The position numbers and the translations under genes were made by a program. A DNA stretch of 64,000 nucleotides from Diploptera punctata (Eukaryota; Arthropoda; Insecta; Blattodea; Blaberidae). The stretch spans positions 1,125,501 through 1,189,500 of the forward strand of contig JASPKZ010003845.1 of NCBI GenBank assembly GCA_030220185.1. Reading direction: 5' to 3'. This document shows, piece after piece, positions 45,315-55,046 of this stretch. How positions within the stretch are numbered: the stretch's first letter is position 1; every line of letters begins with the position of its first letter. The notes below the pieces were generated by a model, which worked only from the letters and a program-made list of their open reading frames with translations, was not told where the DNA came from and searched no databases.

Positions 45315-45615
45315 TGCCATCTCGGTGCCCCGTTTGGGATCCCAGGTTCGAATCCTGGTGGCTACGAAGATGAACTGGTAGTGGGCCTACCGGGATTTTT
45401 CTGTTATTTATCGGGATTCTCCCGTTTCCCGAAATTCATCCCACCAACATTTTGCATCCTCCCTTCACTCCTCTTCATATCATTTAATTTCTCGTTCGTT
45501 ACTTTCCTATCACTTTTCACCTCGTCTCAAGTTGGGCAATTTAAAGTAGTTTGGTTGGCGATCCACAGATGTGGTGTCCCACTAGTATGTGCCTCATGAC
45601 TCCGAACCTAATAAA
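45315..45615 (+). mobile_element. tRNA-headed SINE (family 3), plus
   Basis: The head contains a perfect T-arm (CCAGG-TTCGAAT-CCTGG, 45342-45358) but only a remnant of the 5' tRNA half. The body 'gaaattcatcccaccaacat' and 'cccttcactcctcttcatat' matches 10930-11085 inverted. Confidence 0.6.
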
Positions 45616-45834
45616 TTACAAAAAAGGGCAGAAGGTTGTTGTCCCTCCTCGTGGCTGCTGGCCAAATAAAAAATGGCGGTGTGTCGGACTTAGAAGGCTT
45701 CCTACAACTTACATAATGTGCTTTCATTACACTCATCTTCATAATATGGAGATAGAGCAATACATGTTGCAGGTCGCGATGCTCGGGCAGTCTACTCTCT
45801 CACAAGTAAACCATCTCCCCTCTGATACGGTTTT

Positions 45835-46554
45835 CCGGAAACCCATATATTTTCTGAAAGCTTTGAAAAATGGGGACTTTATATAAACATTGAGAAAACT
45901 AAATATCTGTGTATAGGAGAAGAAATGGAAAATATAAATTTCAACAATGGGGAAGAACTAAAACCTAGTATTGAATGCACTTATTTAGGAACAAAATTAG
46001 ACCATTCAGGCGATAGCATAGTGGAAATTAAAAATAGAATCGCACAAACAAAACAAGTAATAAATGCTTTAAACTCTGTTTGGTGGAGCAAAAATATTAC
46101 AGAAAATAGAAAATTACAAATATATCAAACCATAATTCAGAGCATTTTAACATATGGTGCTGAAGTCTGGCAAATTCCTACCAGGGAAATGAAAAGAATT
46201 TTAAGTACAGAAATGGATGTTTTAAGAAGATCAGCTGGAAAACCTAGAATGGATAGAATACGAAATAAAGAAATAAGGGAAATTATGGGTGTACAAGTGG
46301 AGCCGGACATCATAGAAATCATAGAAAAGAAAAGATTGCAGTGGTATGGTCATGTCAAACGAATGCCAGAGCAAAGATTGCCAAAAATTGTTATGGAATG
46401 GATCCCAATGGAAAGGAGGAAGAGAGGAAGACCGAAGAAAACTTGGATAGAAGGGGTAGAAGCAGCTATGAATATCAGAGGAATGGAGGAAGATCAATGG
46501 ATGGATAGAGAGGATTGGCGTTTGGTTTCCGGAAGACGGCGGCAACTGCCATGA
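45835..46554 (+). pseudogene. LINE C-terminal coding fragment with a long open frame
   Basis: An open frame of 209 codons (45925-46554) continues the broken upstream segment FEKWGLYINIEKTKYLCIGE (45855 onward). It has the reverse-transcriptase thumb and tail of a non-LTR element: ECTYLGTKLDHSGDSIVEIK, ILTYGAEVWQIPTREMKRIL, RLQWYGHVKRMPEQRLPKIV and RKRGRPKKTWIEGVEAAMNI, ending ...SGRRRQLP and a TGA. The fingers, palm and endonuclease are missing, so it is a 5'-truncated retrocopy. The intact 630-bp frame suggests a fairly recent insertion compared with family L1a. Confidence 0.85.
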
Positions 46555-46570
46555 TACCGGATGATAGATG

Positions 46571-46945
46571 GAGCTTATGTCACGAGTAGACAACCTGTGA
46601 AATCTTAGGGGCAGAGGGATAAGCGTTTAGAAGCTATTTATTTGATGAATTGCACATTGATTGTCCCTTATAATAGATTTTGTTTGAAGTCAATAACAAT
46701 GCATTTTCAGCATCTCAACGTATATACATTTTTTTTTTTCAAGGAGCTGTTTCTTCTTCTATATTTAGATCACCACTTTCCTACCATACTATTAGTCCAT
46801 ATAAATACGTGAAACGAGCATTTAGCGACTTCTGGTGCCATGTTTCCAACATTATACTGATACTTAGTGGGTCCTATAGTTTCTAAATGCTTGTCCCTCT
46901 GCCTATAAGATTTCAGAGGTTGTCTACTTGTGACATAAGCTTTCT
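46571..46945. mobile_element. Inverted-repeat element, ~64-bp arms
   Basis: 'agcttatgtcac', 'agtagacaacct' and 'gcagaggga' at 46571-46634 are mirrored at 46878-46945 ('tccctctgcc', 'aggttgtctact', 'gtgacataagct'). About 240 bp of non-coding spacer. Superfamily not assigned. Confidence 0.6.
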
Positions 46946-47256
46946 TAAAATATATGGGTTTCCAGTAAACCGGTATCAAAGGAGAGAAAGTTTACTTGTC
47001 AGTCTTAATAAAGAACATGGAACAAAGAAGAACATGCTAATAAATTAATGATAAAATTTCTTTTGAGGTATTGTTGACAATATAAAATTATAAAATTTAC
47101 ATATCTGGTAAGGCACACTCTTAAACGATAAATCTTTTAAAAACAGTGTAGGCATTTCGAGACTGGTTCATCCATAAAGCCTTTTGCTTTGCAACATTCT
47201 GCTGAGTATGTAATCGGTTTCGAAAGGCCTTTACTGCATTAAAATAATTTCAGTTG
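46946..47256. other. Unassigned intergenic DNA
   Basis: Nothing recognised. Confidence 0.5.
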
Positions 47257-47257
47257 A

Positions 47258-47405
47258 AAATTATTTCAGAAGTATTTTTCTTTCTTTCAATTTTTTGAGC
47301 CTTCTTTCATAGAAGTCTTTCTCCCACTATTGACATTGGGTCCCTTTGACCCCCTGCAGGAATTTTACCCTTTAATCCCCTCCAAATTCCCTTATTAAAT
47401 ACTAT
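47258..47405 (+). pseudogene. cox3: NUMT: mitochondrial cox3 fragment
   Basis: With the invertebrate mitochondrial code the segment reads without interruption for ~48 codons: IISEVFFFLSIFWAFFHSSL, then SPTIDIGSLWPPAGILPFNP. TGA stands for Trp twice and AGA for Ser. This is the conserved middle of cytochrome c oxidase subunit III. Both flanks diverge abruptly from cox3. It cannot be translated in the nucleus because of the TGA codons. It lies 260 bp downstream of the P450 stop codon. Confidence 0.9.
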
Positions 47406-47450
47406 ACCTTACTGGGTACACTATTTTATAATTTTACATTAACAAAGAGC

Positions 47451-47456
47451 TTTATT
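47451..47456 (-). promoter_or_regulatory. Candidate poly(A) signal AATAAA for the P450 gene
   Basis: On minus, AATAAA occurs 208 bases 3' of the P450 stop codon. Another AATAAA at 47663-47668 overlaps the stop codon itself; the distal site gives a more ordinary 3' UTR. Which one is used cannot be told from sequence. Confidence 0.4.
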
Positions 47457-47663
47457 CGAACCATTATAAAAAACATTGGAAATAATTCTAAATTCTTATG
47501 AACGATTGAACGATCTTGACAACAGCTGGTGGCGCATTGAGTTTGCTATCTGTGAAGATTACAGTATGTACTGTAAACGTGGTATTTTGGCGGGAGTCCC
47601 TGGTTGACGTGAGCCGCAGTGGCAGACACAATAATTAAATTCATTGTACATCTTGTGATGTGT

Positions 47664-47774
47664 TTATTGCCGATTTATGAGACGAAATTTGAGAGGGTTC
47701 TCTGGTATATATGTTGGACAAATCTTGTACTTGAAGTCTTCGTAATGATACTCCACTTTGTACTTTCGAAATAT
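47664..47774 (-). CDS. dib: Mitochondrial-clan cytochrome P450, last exon (probable CYP302A1)
   Basis: The exon begins after a canonical acceptor (tttttccag, AG at 47776-47775) in phase 0 and ends with TAA at 47666-47664. It encodes 36 residues (IFRKYKVEYHYEDFKYKI, then PENPLKFRLINRQ), the beta-strand C-terminus typical of insect mitochondrial P450s. It joins in frame to the heme exon (…QILLAK). A SINE (47884-48220) sits in the 577-bp intron before it. Confidence 0.85.
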   Translation of the reverse strand: MFRKYKVEYHYEDFKYKICPTYIPENPLKFRLINRQ

Positions 47775-47883
47775 CTGGAAAAATAATAAAATTACCTGTA
47801 TTAGTACACTCGTATGTACAAGAAATTGAAGAGGAGGATTTTAGCGAATTCCTATTCTAGTAGACATGATATATATTTATATA

Positions 47884-48220
47884 TGTGGTCTCGAGGTAAC
47901 GCTCTGCCTTGTCACGCAGCGGGCCAGGGCTCGATTCATGGTTGGGACAGGCTCCTGGATGAGTTTTTTTCGGGGTTTTTCCTCAACTGTAAGACAAATG
48001 TCAGGAAGCGTAGGGCCCAACGGTCCCCGAAAATCATCCGGCCATCATCATCATCATCCTTATCATTATCATCATCATCATCATCCTTCACCGGTGGGGA
48101 AAGCAACGGGAAGTTGCCACACCTATAATTCCCTAGTAAAGCTGCAAAGCATAGCAGGAAAATGCCATGATTGCAGTGAAAGACCTGCCCTCGAGCAGAA
48201 TTACTAAGGATGGATGGATG
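47884..48220 (+). mobile_element. tRNA-derived SINE (family 1) in the last P450 intron
   Basis: Family 1 SINE, antisense to the P450 gene, with a mutated B box ('gggctcgattcatg') and an otherwise complete body ending 'aggatggatgga'. A (TG)n run follows. The splice sites on both sides are intact. Confidence 0.8.
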
Positions 48221-48351
48221 TGTGTGTGTGTCCATTAACCCTCTAGCGACCACAATTTTTCTTTATCAGAACCAAACTTGGTATATAGCTGTTAATAAGA
48301 TTAGGTGTAAATATATATAAAAAATAATATATAAAATAGAACATTTCTTAC

Positions 48352-48561
48352 CTTGGCGAGCAAGATTTGGAGTTCTGCTTCTGCGAATCTCCTACCCAAA
48401 CAGGTCCTTCTTCCATATCCAAAGGGTAGAGACACGAAAGGATGTATTTTATGTGCTGGACAGCCGTCTGATTTAATCCATCTCTCAGGAATAAACCTGT
48501 TAGGTTGCGGGAAATTTTCTTCGATGTTACTCACTACCAGATGTGGGAATATTACATGAAC
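48352..48561 (-). CDS. dib: Mitochondrial-clan cytochrome P450, heme-binding exon (probable CYP302A1)
   Basis: Exactly 70 codons in phase 0, bounded by an acceptor (tttttcttcag, AG at 48563-48562) and a donor (GTAAGAAATG from 48351). Key motifs: the PERF-type motif PERW; the heme-binding loop PFGYGRRTCLG, which fits FxxGxRxCxG with cysteine as the axial ligand; and the following L helix RRFAEAELQILLAK. RR before TC is typical of mitochondrial-clan enzymes, which receive electrons from adrenodoxin. VHVIFPHLVVSN at the start is characteristic, as I recall, of CYP302A1 (disembodied), the ecdysteroid 22-hydroxylase of the moulting-hormone pathway. Other mitochondrial families (CYP301, CYP49, CYP12) are less likely but not excluded. 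Confidence 0.9.
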
Positions 48562-49407
48562 CTGAAGAAAAATATGTATTTTTTTAAATTATGTAAATTA
48601 AATTTATATAATTAAATATTTTTTACCTTTAATGCCTATTTCTTACCCTGAAAAAATAAATAAAATATTAGTGATATACATACATATTTCATAAAGCGTT
48701 ATACGTACTGGGAAGCGTTTTAACTGTGTCTAAAATACTTATTTTACCCATTGGTATAGGCTATATTTGAGATTTGTGACTATAAATGTATATTTTTAAA
48801 TGTTTCTTCTTCATATACCCTTATGTCCCCATTGAGACATGGATTCCCCTCTCTAGGAATTTCTTAACAATGATAATTTAGTTACACTTATTTCTCTACA
48901 GATGTCAGGGAGTGGCACTTGGTCTGTCTACCGATTCAATGAGACACTTCGTAAGCAACTAAAGTACTACTTCAATGAATGAAGAAGGTCGGTTAAATGA
49001 TGCTAACTGGCATATATTTACAGGCCTGAGGACTTTTACGAGCTCGAAAATATTCAGACTCGTGACCACGGCTTATAGACCCTCCCAAGGGACTCCCTTG
49101 AATTATCCACTCTAAAATCCACCGAACTTTGCCGGTTTCGAACTCGTAATCCTCTTATAGTATATAAAAATTGTTTTTTTCTAATTCATATTATTTCATT
49201 TTATGCATTTTAAATTAAATTTACATAATTCCTCCCAGTTTACTGTTGCCAATATTCCTGAGGTGTTCGGAATTTTATCAAAGTATCAAAATAATTTTAA
49301 AATATTACATTTTAACTCTGTATCAATGATTATATTTACTCTAATTGATTAATTTTATTTCTTATCAATCTCATAACTTACATGATTTGCTCCTGGAAAT
49401 GTGCCTA

Positions 49408-49470
49408 GGTATAATGATAGAGCTCTAGCGCATTCAGTTGGAGATTGTGGGTTCAAATCCCGGTTTCAAA
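49408..49470 (+). repeat. tRNA-like SINE head
   Basis: Contains an A-box-like 'tataatgatagagc' and a good B box 'gggttcaaatccc' but no closing acceptor stem, so it is a tRNA-derived repeat rather than a functional tRNA. Confidence 0.4.
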
Positions 49471-49814
49471 TGCAAAATTTTATACTTATGTTAAATATGA
49501 CCTACAGACGACTTGTCTGGAAAAATAACTTTAATCCATTTTGTTATTAATGATGGATGATATTATGTGCTAATTACATATTTAAAGGGTACGGGAAAAG
49601 AACCAGGTACCTGGTAAGTCACGTTTTTTTGTTGAAATTGAGTTTGAAGTGTTAATAGATTCTCCATGGATAGGAATATGTTTTAGAAGTGTGAATCAGT
49701 AAAATAAAAAGTTGAGTCATAGGCTTATTTTTCTTCAACGTTTTATACCCTCCTACACCCCTAGCTATCATATATGATACCTTTGATGTATATATATGAC
49801 AAGAAAGGAAAATA

Positions 49815-49885
49815 AATGCCTGGACCCGGACCTCTGAGTTGATGTCTCAGTGCGCTACCACTTACGCTACCAGGCGAATCCAGAA
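49815..49885 (-). repeat. tRNA-like sequence lacking a T arm
   Basis: On minus: GCCTGG and CCAGGC can form a 6-bp acceptor stem. A-box 'tagcgtaagtgg' is present, and CTGAG-ACATCAA-CTCAG is a perfect anticodon stem with a 7-nt loop (position 33 is C, not T). The T arm is collapsed to ~10 nt. Either a tRNA pseudogene or a SINE head. Confidence 0.4.
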
Positions 49886-51403
49886 CAAACATTTATTTTT
49901 CTTAACATATTCTCTGTTATTACCAGATATAGCGGGAAATCGCTCTCCACTGCCACCTAGTAGCTGACTATAACAAGTAAGCAAATTAAACAGAATATTT
50001 TTACTTTATAGCAGTGACGCTTTTTTCGATGTTATAATTAAACCTTTTCGACCTTGAGCAATGCATGCTTAATATGACAAGATAAGAAAAAAAATTATAT
50101 ATTTTTTTCGCTTCAGGAATAATTCCAATTCACTTTCATCGATGGTATCATATTCAATACTCTTACATCTGTAAGCACTCTTTTTTTACTTCATTTCTAA
50201 CATTAATCTTTAAATGGCAGCATCAATTAAAGATCAAAAATTTAGTTGAGAGCAAAGGTATCATACGATACCTTACATGAAACCCCCTTAAATGCCCCCC
50301 TAAAATAGTTTTTTAATTTGTTATTTTCACCTCTATAAACCCATTAAACGTTAAAATAAAATTATAATTGACAAAATATCAATTCAGGTACCTATAAAAA
50401 TCTGTTAAAAATTGAACCACCCAAAAAGTATAAAAAAGCATTTTTGTTATTTGGCTCCCTATAAACCTATTAAGCACAAAACTAAGTACCTATAAATTTT
50501 CTTACAATATTCACCGGGACACAGGAGAATACGTTGTATAAATAAAGTGGCTTATTTTGTACCCTTCATTTTTAAAGTCTAAAGTAGAATTTAATAAATA
50601 TTTTAAAACCTATTTTAATCTTATTTCTCCATACTCATCTCGTCCATTTCGTTTCATCCCGTTCATCCCCCCCCCGTGACGGTGCGTCAGAGATGGTCGA
50701 CCGGCATCCTTCTAGTTCACAGACCTCTAAAATATGGGAACTTCATCTCACCTCAAATCCTCGACTCGACCCTGAGTTAGACACTAGTGAGAATATTTAT
50801 TCATTTTTATAACCAACAAATGACATTTGTTTATTCAAAATAGTGGTCGATGTTCATAGATCGGTCATTTTACTTAAAACATTATGGAACCTGAACTGTA
50901 TTTACTTAAGATATCGCGGCTGGACATAATATAATCTGGAGATATTTTCCGGCCTTGTTGGCCGTGGTAATGGCTAATCTTTGAGGATACCGGACGTAGT
51001 CTCTGGCGAACCGTCGCGTCGGCGATTTTTAACCCTCATGACCTCGGCCAACAAGCCCGAAAGATATCACTAGATCATGACAAACTTTAGAGATTGAATT
51101 TTTATTCAATTGTTTGCCATAAATGTTGTAATTGTTAAAAGTTTTCCATGGCGCAAGTGGTTAGGCATTCCCCCTCCACTTAAGAGTCCCTAGTTCTCAT
51201 GTCACTTGTTGAATAGATTTTTCTCCACATTGTTTCACAAGCGAGTTTTTGGATCTTGGCAGCACCATAGAGTTTCAGCATTTTTACAGCAACGTTTATT
51301 TATCTTATCTCCAATGTTTGATGTTTCACTTTGTAGCTTACTACTTCAAATTTTCCAATTGATATAGTGTACCCCGAGTTTCATTCACAGTTAATAGACT
51401 CAC

Positions 51404-51482
51404 CCCTTTTGGAATATGGTAACCCCCAACTACAGCATCAGATTGAAGACTTCTGCCATTTCCAATTATTACGGGGTACATC
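51404..51482 (-). CDS. dib: Mitochondrial-clan cytochrome P450, internal exon (probable CYP302A1)
   Basis: 79 bp: the first base completes an Arg codon split with the upstream exon (AG|G), then MYPVIIGNGRSLQSDAVV and GGYHIPKG. Acceptor tttgttttag (AG at 51484-51483), donor GTGAGTC from 51403. The region after the ExxR helix lines the substrate pocket (RMYPVIIGNGR), a signature I associate with CYP302A1. Too short to be found as an ORF; identified from the flanking exon phases. Confidence 0.85.
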
Positions 51483-51594
51483 CTAAAACAAACAGTAGAA
51501 AATGTATTTTTAAATACGCTGTAGACGTAGGCAATTTACAGAAATAAAGGGTCTAAACCAGTATAACAATCAACAAACAAAAATATTCCTGAAA

Positions 51595-52035
51595 TAGTAA
51601 AAAGTGCATCACGCAGGAACTGCAAAAACCAACCCAATATTTCAGCAAGTCGAAACTATGGTTTCATGTCTCTGGTTTACGTAATATATATTTATTTTGT
51701 TTAATTTGAGAAACTCAGTTTCAGATACCAGGTTATTTAAAAATGTGCCGAAGTGAAAACATATCATATGGAACCATAGGTTATTATCTATTCGTATAAG
51801 TTACATAAATTAGCAACAATTGAATCTATCGACTCATTTTTCCATTACTTTATTAAATTAATTAAATAAAGCAATATATCTTATATGATGCATTTATATT
51901 AAATTATATGGTATACGAATCAAACATGACGGTTGCTAAAATAATTTTTTTATTTCGGGTTGCAGGTAAATCCCAACTTCTAATTATCGTATTTCATTAA
52001 TTTTTGGAGAATACCTTCTTCGGTATATTTTAATA
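51595..52035 (+). repeat. Dispersed repeat family C, copy 5, in a P450 intron
   Basis: Starts 'tcacgcaggaactgcaaaaa' and includes 'caaacatgacggttgctaaa' and 'cgggttgcaggtaaatccc'. Lies in the intron between 51483 and 53535. Confidence 0.6.
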
Positions 52036-52039
52036 GTTT

Positions 52040-52180
52040 GCAACTCGGGATCATGGTTTGATGGAAGTAAATTGTACAATGGATGATTGGAAAACATTAG
52101 CTCAGGATAGAAATGTATGGAGAGCTTAAGTTTGTGCGGTCATGAACTTACAGGTTCGATAGTGCCAGTGAGTTAGCTAG
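52040..52180 (+). mobile_element. LINE 3'-end fragment (family L1a), in a P450 intron
   Basis: The last ~140 bp of the LINE ('gattggaaaacattagctca', 'gttcgatagtgccagtgagt'). Confidence 0.65.
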
Positions 52181-52369
52181 CTTTATTACTGATGGCATAA
52201 TGTTGATTTGTATCAGGAGCTTAGCGTCCATTTAGGCACTGGAAGCGCCGCTTCCCTGTCAATATATGTAAAACATACCGTATTTACTATCTAAATACAA
52301 TAAACAAATTTTCTCTCCGTCACATACGTAAATAATATTGCAGTGAAATAATTCGTGAGGGGGCTTCAA

Positions 52370-52560
52370 ATAGCAACTGTCAGGTTTTCACTCCTGTAAT
52401 CTCCATGTCTCTGGCCAGTCTTTCATCCGCCGAGTGCCAAGAATATGTCTTCAGTACACTTCGAATTCTTGAGAAGGAAGCTCTGGCTTGAGTTGCCTAC
52501 ACTTCCTCTCCCCGCAAGCCCCGTATCCATTGCATGTGGCGAACCTTCTGCAAGAAATAT
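52370..52560 (-). pseudogene. hAT-transposase-like C-terminal remnant
   Basis: The minus strand reads ASFSRIRSVLKTYSWHSADE, then RLARDMEIT. This resembles the conserved hAT dimerisation segment (xSFSxLRxIKTYxRxxMxxxRLxxLAxL), with a stop just upstream. Only ~60 codons remain. Moderate resemblance from memory, and no terminal repeats seen. Confidence 0.4.
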
Positions 52561-53026
52561 TTTTTGTGTATTTATTTATTTTTTACTTTACAAATTATTC
52601 GTAAATTATTTACCGTGGTTTTTATTTACTGTGTTTTCATTGTTTCTCTCCACAGTATTAAATAATAGTAACAACACCCGTTTTGTTATTTCTACAAGAA
52701 ATAATCAGTTTCTAGAAGTGAGGGACATGAACATGGCTTGAAGAAGCGCGCTGATGTTGTGACTACATTGTATTTGATAATACCACTCAGTGTAAAAACC
52801 ACGTGGGGCGTTAACAATGTGCGATTTGAACTCAGACCAGACAAGTACCTCATATACTTGCAATATATTATATTATTGAATGAAAGTAGTTCATGTATAG
52901 AAGTATATAAAATCGCTTGCTTGAATCATTGATGTTCAGGGAAATTTTCTTCTAAAACATCATAGACATCTTTGCTACCAAGACGAGGAGGATAAAGTTG
53001 CACTACAAGAAGTAAGGTAAGACTAG

Positions 53027-53129
<103 letters not shown>

Positions 53130-53535
53130 GATATTAGTTTAGTAGTAGTGGTTATTGTAGTACTAGTAGTTCTATCAGTGGTATTATGGTTGCGCATCCT
53201 GGAATGTATAAACCACGCTACGCCACTGATTTGTATATACACTTTCTGTAAAATTATTTATTTCTAAATTTGTAATTGAATGAATAAATGTTTATTTTTG
53301 TGTTTACTCTACAATGCAAATCCTTCTTTGAGCACGAATCTTCGCTTATTCAGAGAAATTGTGAAGTTATATGTATTTTGTGCATTGAACTGCATGTGGC
53401 AAATAAATAAAAAAATAATACTGGACACATCTAACGTTCTTTGACGTGATATGACCTTAAATATTAAAGAAACTACATATAAGAATGAAACAAGAAAAAA
53501 AAACTATATTTGATTAGTTTTGTTAAATATCTTAC

Positions 53536-53705
53536 CTCAGTGTTTCCTTGATGCATGCCTTCAGATAAGGTAGTTTTTCCAATTTCTTTACTTCTACCGG
53601 AGTTTCCGGGGTGGGTAGAACGGCCTTCAGCTCCTGGAATAGTGCTTCCTGCTTCTCAGGATTCTTAGCCAATTGGTATAGAGATGACGTAACTGATATT
53701 GACGT
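53536..53705 (-). CDS. dib: Mitochondrial-clan cytochrome P450, exon ending in the ExxR helix (probable CYP302A1)
   Basis: 170 bp, starting in phase 0 after an acceptor (taattgattcag, AG at 53707-53706) and ending with AG of a split Arg codon before donor GTAAGATATT. It encodes TSISVTSSLYQLAKNPEKQE, the end of the I helix and the J helix, then KLPYLKACIKETLR, where ETLR is the ExxR motif of the K helix. The oxygen-binding AGxDT of the I helix should lie at the end of the preceding exon, which I could not find between here and 64000 on the minus strand. The methionine a few codons upstream belongs to the intron and is not a start. No frameshift or stop in any of the four exons, so the gene looks functional. 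Confidence 0.88.
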
Positions 53706-53733
53706 CTGAATCAATTAAAATACGTTAATGATA

Positions 53734-54319
53734 ATAGTATATTACAATGCAAGGTTGGGAAGTGGTATTTACAAAATTGAAGAAAATGTTTAAAAACCGA
53801 GCGATAGCGAAGTTTTTAATTTCCGAGATTCTGTGAAACACTTCACAAACGTGCGTTGTACATTATTTTTTGCGCGCTGATGTTTTCAAAATAATAAATA
53901 GTAGTAAAATAATAACATTTTTGTTGGAAATACGTGCGTTCATTATAAACAATTGAGTAAAGTTACCAGTGTACGCAATTTGTATCAGTTGAAAATACAG
54001 GAGGCCGTGAGACCATTATTATTGATAAAATGGCCGCAAGTATGTATTTATTGTTTTATATTGTTTCAAATAAATTTCAGTTAATTTAAAATAAATGATC
54101 TGTTTCGTAATATATTAACACTACCTTTTGGAATTTTTTTATGTACACTGTACGTAGTATACATTAGAGGGCAGTGGTTTTATTTCCCGCACGTTGGTGT
54201 AAATGTAATATAACAGTATAGTTCTTTAGGTTAGCAATCCCGAAATGTAGGAAGTTGAACATTCAATCATGGTTGACATTGCTGTAAGTACGACAAAACT
54301 CACTATCGCGCAAAAAAAT
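53734..54319 (+). repeat. 0.6-kb direct repeat, copy 1
   Basis: Matches 57666-58238 throughout in the same orientation: 'agtatattac', 'gaggttgggaagtgg' (as aaggttgggaagtgg), 'aatttccgagattctgt', 'gtgcgttgtacattattttt', 'gataaaatggccgcaagta' and 'gtacgacaaaac' to 'actatcgcgcaaaaaaa'. About 10% divergence by eye. No ORF. It starts 28 bp upstream of the P450 acceptor at 53706. Confidence 0.85.
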
Positions 54320-54379
54320 TAGATAACGTATCTCAATGGTGTTAAAAACATATTAGTTTTATGTTGATTATGTGGTCTA

Positions 54380-54850
54380 TTACACCGGTCAACATAATTT
54401 TTGCCTCATGAGTACCAATAGTTGTACTTAATGCAGTTTTTTTATCGTGTTTTCAGATATGTATTCGGAATTTCTCTATCATCCGCAGTTTTGTTTTTCA
54501 ATTTCAATTAATGGATTTAAATAATTATTCTTTAATAAACGTTTGTTCGTCCATTTGCCCATTGTAAAATAAAACGGGGAACACTTTCTTCAGGAGATTT
54601 CAGCTATGGAAAAGATATATCAAGACAAATGGAATCCTAATATGCTGGCCGATTATTGTTGGATCATCAAGAGGGATGCTCTACAGGCGAAATAATGCAG
54701 AAAATCGTCATTTTTTTTTACATTCTAGGTGAGTCAGAATGTTCGAATATTGTGTAGGTACGATTGTAGAAAATATTAAGTGTTTGAAAATATAAATTCG
54801 GAAACCTTGCGTGATGGAGAAAAACCGATATCATATTTTAATTCAGGAGA
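54380..54850 (+). pseudogene. Remnant of an unnamed cysteine-rich gene family, copy 1
   Basis: Nearly all coding sequence is gone. 54585-54700 still encodes the C-terminal end in an interrupted frame (FLQEISAMEKIYQDKWNPNM, then LADYCWIIKRDAL), related to the end of 59280-60225 (LHQDIKEMERRYQGT). The segment before it ('cggaatttctctatcatccg' at 54469) resembles the 5' flank of copy 2 near 59040. The segment after it ('gcgtgatggagaaaaa') resembles 60384-60400. Read as an internally deleted copy of the same transcription unit. Confidence 0.55.
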
Positions 54851-54944
54851 AAAAATACTATCAGAATCACATATGTTTCTTTCTGAGATAAAAAAGTTTA
54901 TTTTTTGTTGCTCAGTGTTATTAAGCGATAGTGAAGAGATACAA

Positions 54945-55040
54945 GGGCCAACATGAACACTTTTTAACTAACACTAAGAAATTGGGCTGGAAGTAATCAT
55001 CAGTAAAACTAAATAGAGCAAAGTCGAACTTGGCTGAATC
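54945..55040 (+). mobile_element. LINE internal fragment (family L1a)
   Basis: 'caagggccaacatgaac' with 'ggaagtaatcatcagtaaaa' matches the 5' start of the longer LINE piece at 61915-61985. It covers a region upstream of the usual 3' ends. Confidence 0.5.
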
Positions 55041-55046
55041 GATACA

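Larger units (their letters stand above)
48562..51403 (-). other. P450 intron (2.8 kb) with repeat fragments
   Basis: GT-AG intron (donor GTGAGTCTAT, acceptor above). It holds: a repeat at 48820-49010 shared with 3240-3410; a B-box-like SINE head near 49140 ('tttcgaactcg'); tRNA-like heads at 49408-49470 and 49815-49885; and a ~30-bp inverted repeat at 50937-50966 and 51040-51068 ('cggccttgttggccg' and 'cggccaacaag'). The remainder is AT-rich and unassigned. Confidence 0.7.

Noticed and set aside
21420..47405. Live mitochondrial genes or contamination
   Set aside because: The 16S and cox3 pieces are short, far apart and abruptly flanked by nuclear repeats, so they are NUMTs.
49815..49885. 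Functional tRNA gene
   Set aside because: Acceptor and anticodon stems form, but the T arm is collapsed and position 33 is not T. Likewise the heads at 31170, 45342, 49408 and 63076 lack complete cloverleaves and belong to SINEs.
53532..53714. Start codon of the P450 frame at the methionine near 53714
   Set aside because: This codon is in the intron, upstream of the acceptor at 53706-53707. The exon is internal.
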